Source of the DNA: Spirogloea muscicola
Lineage: Eukaryota; Streptophyta; Zygnematophyceae; Spirogloeales; Spirogloeaceae
Direction of reading: 5' to 3'
NCBI GenBank assembly: GCA_009602725.1
Contig: WELB01000178.1
Coordinates: 226,632-249,295 of the forward strand
Length of the DNA stretch: 22,664 nt
A program made the translations under genes and the position numbers. Within the stretch, counting starts at the first letter, position 1. Each line of letters begins with the position of its first letter. Below, one piece after another: positions 1 through 9,659 of the stretch. The notes beneath the pieces are model-generated. The model ran no database searches and was not told the origin of the DNA. It saw nothing but the letters and a program-made list of their open reading frames with translations.

Positions 1-960
1 CTGCTGCCTCTGGCTCTGTCCAGGGGACCCACTTCCAGGACCCTAGCCTCTCTGATTTGCGGCTGCTTAGCAGGGGTTACTGAGTAATTTGTAGCTGCTT
101 TCTTTCTTTGTGTGCTTTGGTTTCTTAGCGCTTCCTCTGGCTTCCTCTGGCCCCCTTATCGTTCTTTGTTCATTCTTTTTTGGGCTGGCTTGTCCAGCCC
201 CTATCCTCAATGGGCGAGCCCTTTCAATTCACTTCCAGGAGCCCAGCATCTCTGATCTGCGGCTGCTTAGCAGGGGTTACTGAGTGTCTCGTAGCAGCTT
301 TGTTTCTGTTACTTAGCGCTTCCCCTGGACCCCTTCAGTTCTTTAGAAGAAGAAGTGGCACTCCCAATGGGGGCAAGGGCTGCGAAAAGCCAGCCCAAAA
401 AGAATTCACAAAGGTTCAGAGGGGCCTAAGAGCGGTGAGCAGCTACCAAGGGCCTGAGGATGCAATGGTAAAACAGGGGGAACAGACAACGTTGATGAGC
501 TTGATCAACGTGTTCGGCAGGACCCGTTCTTTGGCTTTGAACATTGTCCATTCTTTTTGGGTTGGCTTTGCCAGCCCCTCTTCTCAATGGGCGAGCACCT
601 CCTTCTCGTACTCTGTTCATTCTTTTTCGGGCTGGTTGTTCCAGCCCCTATTCTCAATGGGCGAGCACTTTCTTTATTCTCCATGGGCGAGCACTTTCTT
701 CTCTCATTGTCTCCATAGCTCGTCGAGTCTGCTTTCCCATAGGTGTACTGACGTTACAGTGTTACCTCATTAGCCACCCTAGTCCAGCATCTCTGATCTG
801 CGGCTGCTTAGCAGGGGTTACTGAGTGTCTCGTAGCAGCTTTGTTTCTGTTACTTAGCGCTTCCCCTGGCCCCCTTCTCGTACTCTGTTCATTCTTTTTC
901 GGGCTGGTTGTTCCAGCCCCTATTCTCAATGGGCGAGCACTTTCTTCTTTCTTTAGTCCT
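1..960. repeat. Cluster of hairpin-bearing repeat units
   Basis: This stretch is built from two repeated modules and shows no convincing gene. Module A is an 86-base block that is identical at 243-328 and 784-869 (offset 541), with a diverged copy at about 43-140. The conserved core of the first two copies lies exactly 200 bases apart. Module B carries the palindrome GGGCTGG-N5-CCAGCCC followed by a CAATGGGCGAGC tag. Direct copies of the palindrome lie at 182-200, 559-577, 629-647 and 901-919, and an inverted copy of the module lies at about 349-412. Modules A and B are joined by a pyrimidine-rich linker in at least two units. Open frames across the block are only repeat translations. I do not recognise the family. 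It could be a local satellite, a degraded mobile element or part of a noncoding RNA locus. Confidence 0.75.
490..510. repeat. Short inverted repeat inside the repeat cluster
   Basis: CGTTGAT and ATCAACG form a perfect 7-bp stem around a 7-base loop. It lies in the part of the cluster that separates the inverted module-B copy from the next direct copies. It may be a chance palindrome or part of the repeat family. No function can be assigned. Confidence 0.4.
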
Positions 961-1332
961 AGTCGTTCGCACTCAGGCTCTCCCTCAGATCTTGTCCATT
1001 CCTCTGTGCTGGCCTTTTTCTTTCTTTTTTTTCCAGCCACCAGTCAATCTGGCCGCGCTTCTGCTTAGCATGGTGGGCTCCGTTTCACGTAGCCCCAGTG
1101 ATGCACTACTGTCTGCCCGAAAACCATGTGTTGGCTGAATGGCCATTTTATGCGCCGCCTTCTCTCTGTCATCATCTCCACCCCCTTGCTCCTCCCCACT
1201 CTCTGCTCTCTCGCACTTGACCAAGCGGCTGCGCACTCAGCTCCTTGCCCGGCCCTCGAGCTAGTCATAGCTTCTTGATGGGCAGCGAGCTCCCCCATGT
1301 GAGCCTGCCGTGAATCTGTCCGCCACATAAAC
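961..1332 (+). promoter_or_regulatory. Upstream region / 5' UTR of the CIR1-like gene
   Basis: This 372-base stretch links the repeat cluster to the CIR1-like start codon. It is pyrimidine-rich at first (runs of T and C around 1015-1035 and 1158-1210) and becomes less so towards the ATG. I see no clear TATA box and no open frame with recognisable content. It presumably contains the promoter and 5' leader, but only its position supports that. Confidence 0.4.
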
Positions 1333-4252
1333 ATGGCGACCGCACCCACTGCCGGCGCCGGCGCTGGTGTGCGGGACAAGCGGAAGCCGCCGCCGCCGCG
1401 CGCCGAGGCGGACGGCAAGACCAAGTCGGGCACGGCGTGGAGCCACGGGTACCTGAACCAGAAGCCGTGGCACCCGCTGTCGTACCAGAACCAGCGCCGC
1501 AAGTGGATCGCCGAGCAGGAGCACGCCGAGGGCCTCCGCCGCTCCGACGAGGTCGCCAAGGAGTTTGCACAGGAGCAGAGCTTCTTCAGCCACGCCGCGC
1601 AGCTCTCCAAGGCGCAGAAGGCCAAGGTGAGTCCCCACTTGCCAACCCTCATTGATATATTACCGCCACACTTATGCCACCACCAAAGCAGGTTTCGATT
1701 TGCACCCACAAGCCTCCGCCCTCTGCAGGTGGAAGCCATGCAGGCGGTGAGCTTCATGTACATCCGGCCACCTGGCTACAACGCCGAGGGGGCGCGCGCC
1801 GCGGAGCTTGCTGATGAGCAGCGGCGGCTCCGAGCCGCCGCCAATGATGGCAACGGCGCCAGCGCTCCTGAGGCTGAGGCAGAGTACGTGGCTGCCATTG
1901 CTGAAGACCTCGCCACCGCAGTGGCCTACTATGTGTCGTGCTCGCCTTGCTTCAAAAGGGTCCTTGAAGCTGCGCTGCACATGGAAGCTATGCCTGAGCT
2001 TCCTTGCCCTCTTTCGCTAATGCGCTGGTGGCCTACCTTGCAGTCCGCTGGCAGCAGGCAGCGGCGCAGGCGGTGCCGCGGCAGGGGCAGCCGAGGAGGG
2101 CCAACCACGGCCAGCACGTGCCAAGGATGCGTTTGGTCGCACGGTGGCTACTGAGCAGGACTTTCCGCAGCTCAAGGGCGCTCCGAGGTGACGGCAGCGG
2201 CGCGCTTAAGTGCGCCCTCCCTCGTCAACTGGCGCTCTTAAGAACCCTAGAGCCTGACTAGATAGCGATTATAACATTTCAATGCTTTACCCTACATGCT
2301 TACGGGTCATGAAGCTACATAGCAACTTGCATGCTGGCTTTGCATATGGGAGCCCAAGTTGCCACACGCCTCCCTCATTGGCTGCCTGGCCACCAACTTG
2401 TGCAGGCTGGACACGGGCGTGGTCGGGCGTGCGAAGCCGTTTGGCGTCGAAGTCCGCAACGTGCGGTGCGTACGATGTGGGGCGCTGGGCCATCAGGCAG
2501 GCGACCGCGAGTGCCCGCAGCGCGATGTCATCCTGCCCGGCGAGGAGGAGCGCCGCCGGCGCGAGGACCCCCTCTCGGTCTTTGCCGCCGCCCACGGTGG
2601 CCCCGAGGAGGTGATTGCTTGGCATCAGGCCCTCGCCGGGTCTGCCAGACACATCAAGACGCACATGAGTGGCTGGATTGCAAAGATTCCGAGAAGGGTT
2701 TAGGCTTTCGGCTTCACGTTTAGGGTTCAGGTTTACGGTGTAGGGTTAGGGAGAAGATTAAGTGGCGGCAGTTTTGTCGCGGTCAAGATCCTCGGCAGCC
2801 ATGCCCAGCCGCTGACCTTACTGGCACGCCCGCCTGCAGCCACTGCGCTGGGAGCTCAAGGTTGCGCCGGGGAGTCTGAGCCCAGCGCGCGGTGGCTTTC
2901 TTCCCGACGACCCCAATCAGCAGATTCTTGCCTCCGACCAAATTTTTGACGAGTACGGAGGTATGCGCACGCTGTCCTGAGCTGCCCCGTGCAGCAACGC
3001 CGCCGCCATCGCTGAGTTCTGGAGAAGCACAAGGATTGTAGCAAGCACACAATATTTATGAGGGTTCAGCTTCCATGCTTTGTGTTTGGTGAGGAGGAGT
3101 CGGATGAGATCAGAGGCCAACGTTTGTCTCAAAGTGATCAATTGCGTGGGTGCCCGTGTGCCTGTGAGCTGTGGTTGAGCAGGATTCCTGGAGAGCGGCG
3201 GTGGCGGCGGCGGCTCGGGAGTTGCAGATCAGGAGGAGGGGGCCTCGGCGACAGCGGCCATCCCGGCCGCCGTGATGATGCAGCTGACGAGCCGGCAGCG
3301 CAAGCGCCTTGCGCGTGCTTACGAGGGGCGGGACGATGAAGCTCGTCGCAAGCGGCGTCGCAGGCGGAGGGATGACCGGAATAAGCAAGGGGAGGAGGAG
3401 GCTGGGGGCACCAAGAAGAGGGTGCACAGCAAGAAGAGGAGGAAGGAGAGGAGAAGAAAGGCAGGCAGCAGCTCCAGCAGCACCAGCAGAGGTGGCGAAG
3501 GGGATCGCAGCGATGGCTGCTGCAGCAGCGGCAGTAGCGGCAGCAGTGGCAGCGCCAGCAGCGCCAGGAGGATCAGACGGGAAGGCCCGCGAAAGGAGCG
3601 GAAGCAGGGACACAAGCGGCGCCGGGCACGGGGCACAGGCAACGGTCTGCTGGAGAGCCTGACGATTGCCAGCGCTGGCCGTGGCAACGAGGCCATGGCG
3701 CTTCAAGCATCAGGGGCCAGGAGGGAAGAGGTCGACAGGAAGGAGGGAGGTGCTGAGAGGGATAACCTGGGCGAGGACAACGCGGCGGCCTCTTGCAAGC
3801 GAGAGGAAGAGGCAGGAGGCAGGAGGGAGGGTGGGGGCACGCCAGCACTGAACGGCCTGGGCAAGGGCAAGCGCAAGGCGGCCGCCGACGAGTGCAGCGA
3901 CAAGTCCGACATGGCTGCAGAGCCAGCAGGTCGTGAGAGCAGGCTCAGCGGTAGGGTGAGCAGCAAGCGGAGGAAGGGCATGGAGGAGGCCGGCCCTCGT
4001 GGAGAGCACCGCAGCAGGAAGCGAAGCAGCCATGGTGGAGGTGATGACAGCAACAGTGGGAGGCGGAAGAGAAGGCGGAGGGCGAGCGGCAAGAAGAGCG
4101 AGGAGTGTAGCAGCAGCAGCAGCGTCGGCGTTGTCAGGCGTGACTGTGAGGGCAGGCGGCGCTTGGACGGCGGCTCCTCCAGCAAGCGCAAGCGGCCTGC
4201 TGACGCCGGCGGCGGCTCCTCTAGCAGCAGCGACAGCTTGGACAGAAACTAA
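1333..4252 (+). CDS. CIR1: CIR1-like protein (CIR N-terminal domain, zinc knuckle, basic Ser/Arg-rich tail)
   Basis: Six exons: 1333-1626, 1729-1883, 2044-2187, 2406-2610, 2840-2960 and 3183-4252. All use GT-AG introns and phases match throughout, giving 662 residues. Residues about 40-85 form the CIR N-terminal domain (WHPLSYQNQRRKW, then AEQEHAEG). Exon 2 begins with the family's FMYIRPPGYN box. Exon 4 carries KPFGVEVRNVRC and a CX2CX4HX6C zinc knuckle (C219, C222, H227, C234). Exon 5 encodes PDDPNQQI and IFDEYGG. Exon 6 holds LTSRQRKRL followed by about 330 residues of K/R/E/S/G-rich sequence with serine runs and likely nuclear localisation signals. In animals CIR1 bridges CBF1/RBPJ to histone deacetylases and is linked to splicing. 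Algae lack Notch signalling, so a nuclear RNA-processing or corepressor role is inferred. The donor at 1884 (GTACGT) was chosen because it alone keeps phase. No TGTAA is visible downstream. Confidence 0.87.
2700..2752 (+). repeat. Degenerate TTTAGGG telomere-type repeats in CIR1-like intron 5
   Basis: Several perfect and near-perfect units related to TTTAGGG (GTTTAGGGTTC, GTGTAGGGTTAGGG) lie within the 229-base intron at 2611-2839, with the G-rich strand in the sense of the gene. This is an interstitial telomere-like tract, not a chromosome end, because coding exons continue on both sides. Confidence 0.65.
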
Positions 4253-6026
4253 GTGCCAAGTGCCCCGTGCTAATGACTTTAGTACATTGAAGTATAAGCG
4301 TCGGAAAATCTTATCGTGGCCCCGAGCTCCAGTCGCTTTGGTCATGTTTGTCACCTCGCTGACTGACCTCTTGCTGTGCCTCCCTATCTCATGTCTAGGC
4401 CCCTTGGCCTTGTCCTCCATGAACAGGTAAGCCAATTGCAATGCTTGCCTTGTTAGACTCCCCCTCTACGCTGGACTTCTGGAGATGCTTGGTCGCTTCG
4501 CCGGGCAACAAGTCCTTTCCTGTGGGTCGACCTTGGAGGCCGAGTCCGAAGCAGTGATGCAGGTCAACCGCCTTGGACGTATCAACTTGGGTGCTTGGGG
4601 CTGAGGTTTCTCATCTGGCGACTCTGATGTTGCATCTCTCTTGGCTGCATACAACAGCCTCAGCTTCTTGTCTTCTCCACTCAGAGTCCTCAACTGGGCG
4701 GTTGCCCTTCTTCAGGTCTTGTGTTCTGCTACGGCATTTGTCTAGCCGTTCCAAGCGCCTGATCGAGACAGCTGGTCGAGCTCTAGCTGGTGGCACAAGG
4801 GCTTGTCAATTTTCTGCTGTCGGATATCCGGGCATCAGTTAGCGACCTTTTATGTTTGCAGAAATACAGATCACGGGCGCGAGTAGAGCAGTTACAAGGC
4901 ACCAGAAAGCTGGTCGAGCCTTCACTGACTGCAGAGCTTTTCTCCAGCTCTTCCAGTGCAGCATGATCCGTATTTGAGCGCAGCAGCATATACACCCTCC
5001 AGATCCCTAAGCTTGGTATATGATGTTTTGCCGCAAACTAATGTCTTATTACATATGATGTCTCAATCGGCATGTTCGATATTACTTTGCCCCAATAAGC
5101 ACACGCAAGTCGACAAGTGCTATTGGGGCCATTCGCAGCAAATATCATGAATACCAACGTTTGCAGAGCCCACATTGCCACCATGATCAAGCTGACCAAA
5201 CTCCTACGTAAACATGAGCATCGAGATATTGGTTGCCCTCTAGTCAATATCTCTTAAGTAGGTCAACATTCAGGTCTCAGAATCTTCTATGTGTATCAGC
5301 AGTTGCACTGCAGAAGAACATCATACTGATGGCTGTTGTGCAGTACCTCTGCATTGCTCCTGAGAGAACTTCATGCATGCCATCAGCATTGTCACAAGTG
5401 TGTATGATAAGCAGACTATACGAACATCTGTACCCACATACAGAGCCCATGCCATCCAGTGCAACAGTCCAGCAGCCCCTGCTATCCCCCATCCAAGCAG
5501 GCTCTGCAATGCATGCAACCTGCTGCCAGGTGGCAAGTCGCCAACTGCCTTATGGTGACCATTTAATGACGACAGGCCAGAGACTACGGGACCGCAACAG
5601 CTTCGCTAACGTCAAGAGCAGGACTTGCACTGACAGCATCAACAGTCATTCCTGACAGAGAACAGCTCAGGCTTGTGACAGAATCCTGTGTCAACATGCA
5701 TGACGCAGCGAGGGCGGAAGGCTATGTCATGCGTAGAATGCAAAACCGCGGAGAATTGTTTTCGGCTGAAACCTGCAACGCTAAGAATGCTTGACTCTTC
5801 AGTCACTCGAGGAGTGGACTTGCTGTGTGTACAAGCAGCCCCTCCGTAAATGGCAGAGCCTGCTATGGAAAGAGGGCAACAAATCACTAGCCGGCCGCTG
5901 CATGGCAGTGAGAAGGCTGCAGGGCAGGTCGCGAGGGCGAAACTACTGTCCACCCTTAAAAAGACGAGGACCCCAAACGCGGCGGGGCGGCCCCGCACGG
6001 CAGCGCTGCGGCCTAGCGGGGTGGCC
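4253..6026. other. Convergent intergenic region, CIR1-like to RPL27A
   Basis: This 1.77-kb stretch separates two converging genes and should contain both 3' UTRs. Open frames here are short, start without convincing ATGs and show no recognisable protein. No + strand TGTAA is visible after the CIR1-like stop. The nearest minus-strand TGTAA after RPL27A lies at 5049-5053, almost 1 kb past its stop, which is long for a ribosomal protein transcript. The notable element is the bulged hairpin at 5089-5129. I see no tRNA or rRNA. Confidence 0.6.
5089..5129. repeat. Long hairpin: 13-bp stem with one bulged A
   Basis: The left arm at 5089-5102 (GCCCCAATA-A-GCAC) pairs with the right arm at 5117-5129 (GTGCTATTGGGGC). 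The stem has 13 perfect base pairs, interrupted only by one unpaired A, and a 14-base loop. The arms are far better matched than anything else in this intergenic region. It could be a small mobile-element remnant, a folded 3' UTR element of an RPL27A transcript or a small-RNA-like fold. No flanking target-site duplication is obvious. Confidence 0.6.
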
Positions 6027-6478
6027 CTAGGCAGTGAGCTGGACGGCGCCGCCAGCGGCCTTGATCTTGCGCTCGGCGAGCTTGGAGACGAGGCGCGCGC
6101 GCACGACGAGCGGCTGCTGGGGCAGCTCGCCCTTGCCCAGCACCTTGAAGTAGCCCAGGCGCGTGACGTCCAGGAGCGGCGCGGCGGCGGCGCCGCCGCC
6201 GCCATCGACGGCGGCGGCGCGCGCGGCCTCGGGCACCAGCGCCCACAGGCGGTCGACGTTGACGACGGGGCAGTGGAACTTGTTCATGGACTTGTGGAAG
6301 TAGCGCATGCCGACCTTGCCGAAGTACCCCGGGTGGTACTTGTCCATCATGATGCGGTGGTGGTGCTGCCCGCCAGCGTTGCCCCGCCCCCCCGGGTGCT
6401 TCCGGTGCTTCCCCACGCGCCCGTGCCCTGCGCTCACGTGCCCCCGCTTCTTCCGGTGCTTCTTCAGCCGCGTCGTCA

Positions 6479-6479
<1 letters not shown>
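6027..6479 (-). CDS. RPL27A: 60S ribosomal protein L27a (uL15)
   Basis: A single-exon gene of 150 residues, close to the usual length of eukaryotic uL15. It is a structural protein of the cytosolic large ribosomal subunit. The N-terminus is highly basic ([20 protein letters not shown]), followed by the diagnostic [16 protein letters not shown] box and [17 protein letters not shown]. The middle holds a DRLWALVP segment. The end carries the [13 protein letters not shown] motif and a basic [12 protein letters not shown] helix. There is a small glycine/alanine-rich insertion (GGGGAAAA) in the middle that looks lineage-specific. The ATG is preceded on the sense strand by a long (GGC)n tract. The gene is head to head with the DUF1990 gene, with 413 bases between the two start codons. 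The absence of introns is unusual in this window. Confidence 0.97.

Positions 6480-6520
<41 letters not shown>
6480..6520 (-). repeat. (GGC)n trinucleotide repeat in the RPL27A 5' leader
   Basis: About thirteen uninterrupted GCC units (+ strand) directly abut the RPL27A start codon, so the transcript would have a G-rich (GGC)n leader ending GGCGGCGATG. Just upstream on the transcript lies a CTAGGGTTC motif (+ strand GAACCCTAG, about 6519-6527). This resembles the plant telo-box found in ribosomal protein promoters. The telo-box role here is inference. Confidence 0.7.
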
Positions 6521-6892
6521 AACCCTAGGCCGCTGGAGACGGAGAGTAAAGCGCGGGGTTTAAGCTTCCTGGGGTTGGCTATGGGGGGCCTGGAGCTTGC
6601 TTCCCCGCCTTCCCGGGGCTTTCTGCACCGTCGATGGGAACTCATCCGGCCCGCCGGCGCCGCCCGATCCTAAAGCGCCGGCCGCGCCTGCCGCCGTCCG
6701 ATCGCCCGGGGACCCTCTCCGCGGAATCGCGTATTGTTCTGGCCAGCGCCGCAGCCGCCAGCCGCCGCCGCCGCCGCCGCCACCGCCGTCGCTGCCGCCG
6801 GCAGCGGAAGCTCGGCCTTGCTTGCCTCGCCAGCGGCGGCCACGGCGGCGGCGTTGGCAGCAGCAACGTTGACGGTGGCGGCAGAGGCGGCG
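6480..6892. promoter_or_regulatory. Shared upstream region of RPL27A and the DUF1990 gene
   Basis: These 413 bases separate two divergent start codons and must contain both promoters and leaders. The region is very GC-rich with GCC/GCN triplet runs at both ends (6480-6518 and about 6756-6785). No TATA-like box stands out. The long open frames crossing it are composition artefacts rich in Ala, Arg, Gly and Pro. Confidence 0.5.
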
Positions 6893-6961
6893 ATGTTGTT
6901 CCTGTCGTGGCAGCGGCCGACGGAGGAGGACGCCAAGGCCTGCCTGCGCGCCTGCAGGTAA

Positions 6962-7000
<39 letters not shown>

Positions 7001-8131
7001 NAGCCCGGCGGCGACTTCGCCAGCGACCACTACCGCGCGGCCGTCGGCCGCGGCGAGGAGGCGTACGTGAGGGCCAAGCGGCTCCTCCGGACATGGGGGT
7101 GCGCCGGCTGCCACCATTGCTGCCTACCCACATAGCCCCATACTTGGGAGTCATGACTGTGGTATATAATGTCATGTTATTAGCTCTAAAATGGACGGAA
7201 GAGCTCATATCATTTACATCAAGAGGTCTCAGCTTTCCCGCAGCGGCGCTGGATGTGACGCCGAGCCTGGCGCTGGCTCTGGCCGTCTCGGGCTCTGTCA
7301 GGCCCACTGACGCTCGCCTCGGAGCGCAGGCACTTCCAGCTGAGCTGGGCGCAGGTCCTCCCCCGCGCCCCCGTGCGCAAGGGCGCCCGGCTCTGCGTCT
7401 GCGGCAAGGCCGTCACGCTCTGGACGCTGAACCCCCTGGAGGTGCTGTACGAGGAGGAGACCAAGGCTCCGTCGGAGCCGCTGCCGGGCGTCTACAGGAA
7501 CCGCAAGGCGCTCCTCAAGGTCACCGCCGGGCGGCCGGAGCGGTGGTCCTACTCCTTTGCCCACGGCACAGTCGATGGTCATTTTCTGGTTTGCCCCCAC
7601 CTTCCCAATGCTTTTCCTCTTGCCCTCTGCCCTCCCCACCCCTCCTCCCTCCCCTTCCCACCTCCCTCCCTCCCCCACCTCCCTCCCTCCCTCCCTCCCC
7701 ATTCTCCTCTCTCCCTCTCCACTCCCCCTCTCCTCCCTCCCCCCATCACTCTCTCTCCCTCTCTCTCCTTCTCTCCCTCTCTCCCCCTCTCTCTGCCCTC
7801 TATTCTCAATCTCCTCTTATCGTGATCAATTATGCACCATCTGTAATAAGGAGAAATAAGCAACCTCTGTGTTTTCATTAGAGCAGGACTTAGAATCAAT
7901 ATGGTTGCGCTGCTGCAGGCTGGTGAAGAGCGATTCAGGGTGGAGTGGGACCAAAAGGACGACTTGGTTTACTACGACATCTACTCCTTCTCCAAGCCCG
8001 CCAACCTCCTATCTGTTGTCATGTACCCCCTGGTCCGCCGTCTGCAACAACGATTTGCACGCGACTCCATTGAGCTTGTGAAGGACACGCTAGCCCTTGT
8101 AAGCGAAGATGCAGCCAGGGGCCACCGCTGA
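6893..8131 (+). CDS. DUF1990 (UPF0548) family protein, one damaged junction
   Basis: Supported coding blocks are exon 1 at 6893-6957, exon 2 ending at 7098 (readable from about 7004), exon 3 at 7330-7588 and exon 4 at 7919-8131. The ATG at 6893 is the only ATG in this frame and gives MLFLSWQRP, matching the FLSW start of plant members. Exon 2 encodes YRAAVGRGEEAYVRAK and LLRTWG. Exon 3 holds a basic-domain strand pattern ending GTVDGHFL. Exon 4 begins AGEERFRVEW and carries YYDIYSFSKPANLLS and a closing RRLQQRFARDS helix. The family is of unknown biochemical function; plant members have been described as outer-envelope or UPF0548 proteins. The exon 1 donor (AG|GTAAGC, phase 2) does not fit the only visible acceptor (AG at 7002-7003). 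The family's conserved Y-x-x-VGAT segment is absent, so sequence is probably missing at the N at 7001. A TGTAA lies 500 bases past the stop. Confidence 0.85.
6964..7001 (+). repeat. (GCC)n run ending in a single N, probable assembly collapse
   Basis: About twelve perfect GCC units run from the exon 1 donor of the DUF1990 gene to an ambiguous base at 7001. The visible intron would be only 46 bases and would break the reading frame. A repeat collapse or an undersized gap is the simplest reading. Confidence 0.7.
7607..7815 (+). repeat. Long C/T-only tract (CTCC/CCCT repeats) in DUF1990 gene intron 3
   Basis: About 200 bases of almost pure pyrimidine, made of CCCT, CTCC and CTCT units, occupy most of the 330-base intron at 7589-7918. 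The purine interruptions are few. Such mirror-like polypyrimidine runs can form triplex DNA; here it is only a compositional observation. Frames through it translate to Pro/Ser/Leu repeats and are not genes. Confidence 0.8.
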
Positions 8132-8630
8132 CTTCAGGAACATCCTTGGACTTCTGACAATCACTCTACTGGTACAATTGTCTTGGTGTAGCAGTCTCTC
8201 AGCTTAGTGTGTGTGAGGCAAAGGCTAGTGTGTACAAAGCAGCTCTGCAATGTTGTCAAAGTAACAAATGATAGATCAGGTCGCATAGAAGTTTTGGAGG
8301 GGCATAGGAGTGGCCTGAGTGGCAGCTACGCTTGAGGCCGCTTGCAGTGCAGGAGTTGATGTGGTATTTGTACACGCCCAGAGTACTGGCAGCTCCATTG
8401 ACTTGTGATCATGTCACGGGGCAGCTTCGGATCACGCAGGCACATGCTTGTTCTGGTGAAAGGTGCTGGACCAACAAATCGGCAAGGTCCTCTGAGGGGA
8501 GGCTTGAATGATGTGCATGACAGCCAAGCAAGCCCTGTCGGCACTCAGGGGCTTCAAGGCAAGACAGGGTTGGGAGCTTCGATGCAACAGACTCGATTAT
8601 GGCCTTCTGCTGCACAATTGTGGTCTCGCT

Positions 8631-8635
8631 TGTAA
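8631..8635 (+). terminator. Candidate TGTAA poly(A) signal of the DUF1990 gene
   Basis: TGTAA is the canonical polyadenylation signal in chlorophyte algae. This copy lies 500 bases after the stop codon at 8129-8131, on the sense strand, and is the first one found there. Confidence 0.45.
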
Positions 8636-9094
8636 CGGTTGGTGCAGCAGTCTTTATGTATTGCCTATCCACTAGTTACGATGACTGGCACCTAGTGACT
8701 CTCCGCTAAGGGCAGGATAATTGTGCAGTATTATTGCTGCCTGTTTATTCTAATGCATCGCCCATCCTCTACCTAGGCTGGCTAAATACTGAAGGAGGGT
8801 GTCAGTAAGCGAAAGGGGCCTGACAGAAATCTTGACTGCCTAGTAGACCTTATCATGCACAGATGCTCAATGTGTTCCCCATCCGCCAGTGCTTGTCCTC
8901 ACTATCAGATCTGTACTTTAGATCGTTGTTCTGTGCACTCGCCTTTTGCACTCTTGCTGTAGCAGTGGGTAGCACTGGCATGGGCTTCTGCCATCACTGC
9001 AATCGTGGCACTTGAAGATGGCAAGACACATGGGAGCTACAACATCATTGTTCGTACACTGCAAAAGGCTAACCTGTGCACTGATCGCAATAGC

Positions 9095-9099
9095 TTACA
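9095..9099 (-). terminator. Candidate TGTAA poly(A) signal of TIM17
   Basis: The + strand reads TTACA, so the minus strand has TGTAA about 560 bases past the TIM17 stop. A second copy at 9641-9645 lies only some 15 bases past the stop and seems too close to be the main site. Confidence 0.35.
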
Positions 9100-9659
9100 A
9101 CTCACTGAGCGACACTAGAGCAAGTCTTTGTCATAACAAACGGCACTGCAAAGTCTACAGATGCTGAGCGGTGGCCAGCCTACCAGAGATGCTGCTAGTA
9201 AGGTGGGCTGGTTGCTATCAAACCCTATTCAGCTATGGCTACACTGACACGAACGAGGAAGACTTCCAGTCACCTTCTGAACCGTGAAAAGACGAACAAG
9301 GGCTATTAAGAGTGAATTATTGAGTAAGTGGGTCATAGCATGAGGATACGAAACCCCCTCACATGCTGGCCATGTCTTCGCCCACGTCAAACCACGTGGA
9401 AGCAAACCAAAAGAGGTACGTTTGCATGCGCGTGTACTTTATGGGAATGAATGCAAGCTTCAGCAAGCCCGAAAGAAGAGCGATGTTGTTGGGCAGTGGT
9501 AGGAGAGGCAGCAGCGCTAGCTTGGTCTTGGCACAGCAAACCGAGGCAGCAATCAATTGTGCATGAGTGGGGTGTACTTGACGGGCCAATGGAGGGCGTA
9601 ACTCGAAAATTGTACTCCACGCCCCTGTGATCATGCCAGCTTACATTGGACGGAGTAAC

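Larger units (their letters stand above)
8132..9659. other. Convergent intergenic region, DUF1990 gene to TIM17
   Basis: This 1.53-kb region lies between two converging stop codons. A + strand TGTAA at 8631-8635 (500 bases past the DUF1990 stop) and minus-strand TGTAA motifs at 9095-9099 (about 560 bases past the TIM17 stop) and 9641-9645 are candidate poly(A) signals. Chlorophyte 3' UTRs of around 500 bases are common. I see no coding exon, no tRNA and no striking repeat here. Confidence 0.6.

Noticed and set aside
1-960. CRISPR array
   Set aside because: Repeats are few, unequal in spacing and in both orientations, and the window is clearly eukaryotic.
1065-1763. A 232-codon open frame on the minus strand
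   Set aside because: It lies antisense to CIR1-like exon 1 and intron 1, has no recognisable domain and is explained by the GC-rich codon pattern of the real exon.
3110-4441. Several long open frames on both strands over the CIR1-like last exon
   Set aside because: They are shadows of the low-complexity Arg/Ser/Gly coding exon; only the frame that continues from the DEYGG splice junction matches the family.
5233-5655. A 140-codon open frame on the + strand
   Set aside because: It starts at a non-ATG codon, has no recognisable motif and its composition is like the surrounding noncoding DNA.
6560-7881. Long Ala/Arg/Gly/Pro-rich open frames around the (GCC)n runs
   Set aside because: They arise from triplet repeats and the C/T tract; the DUF1990 exons use a different frame with clear family motifs.
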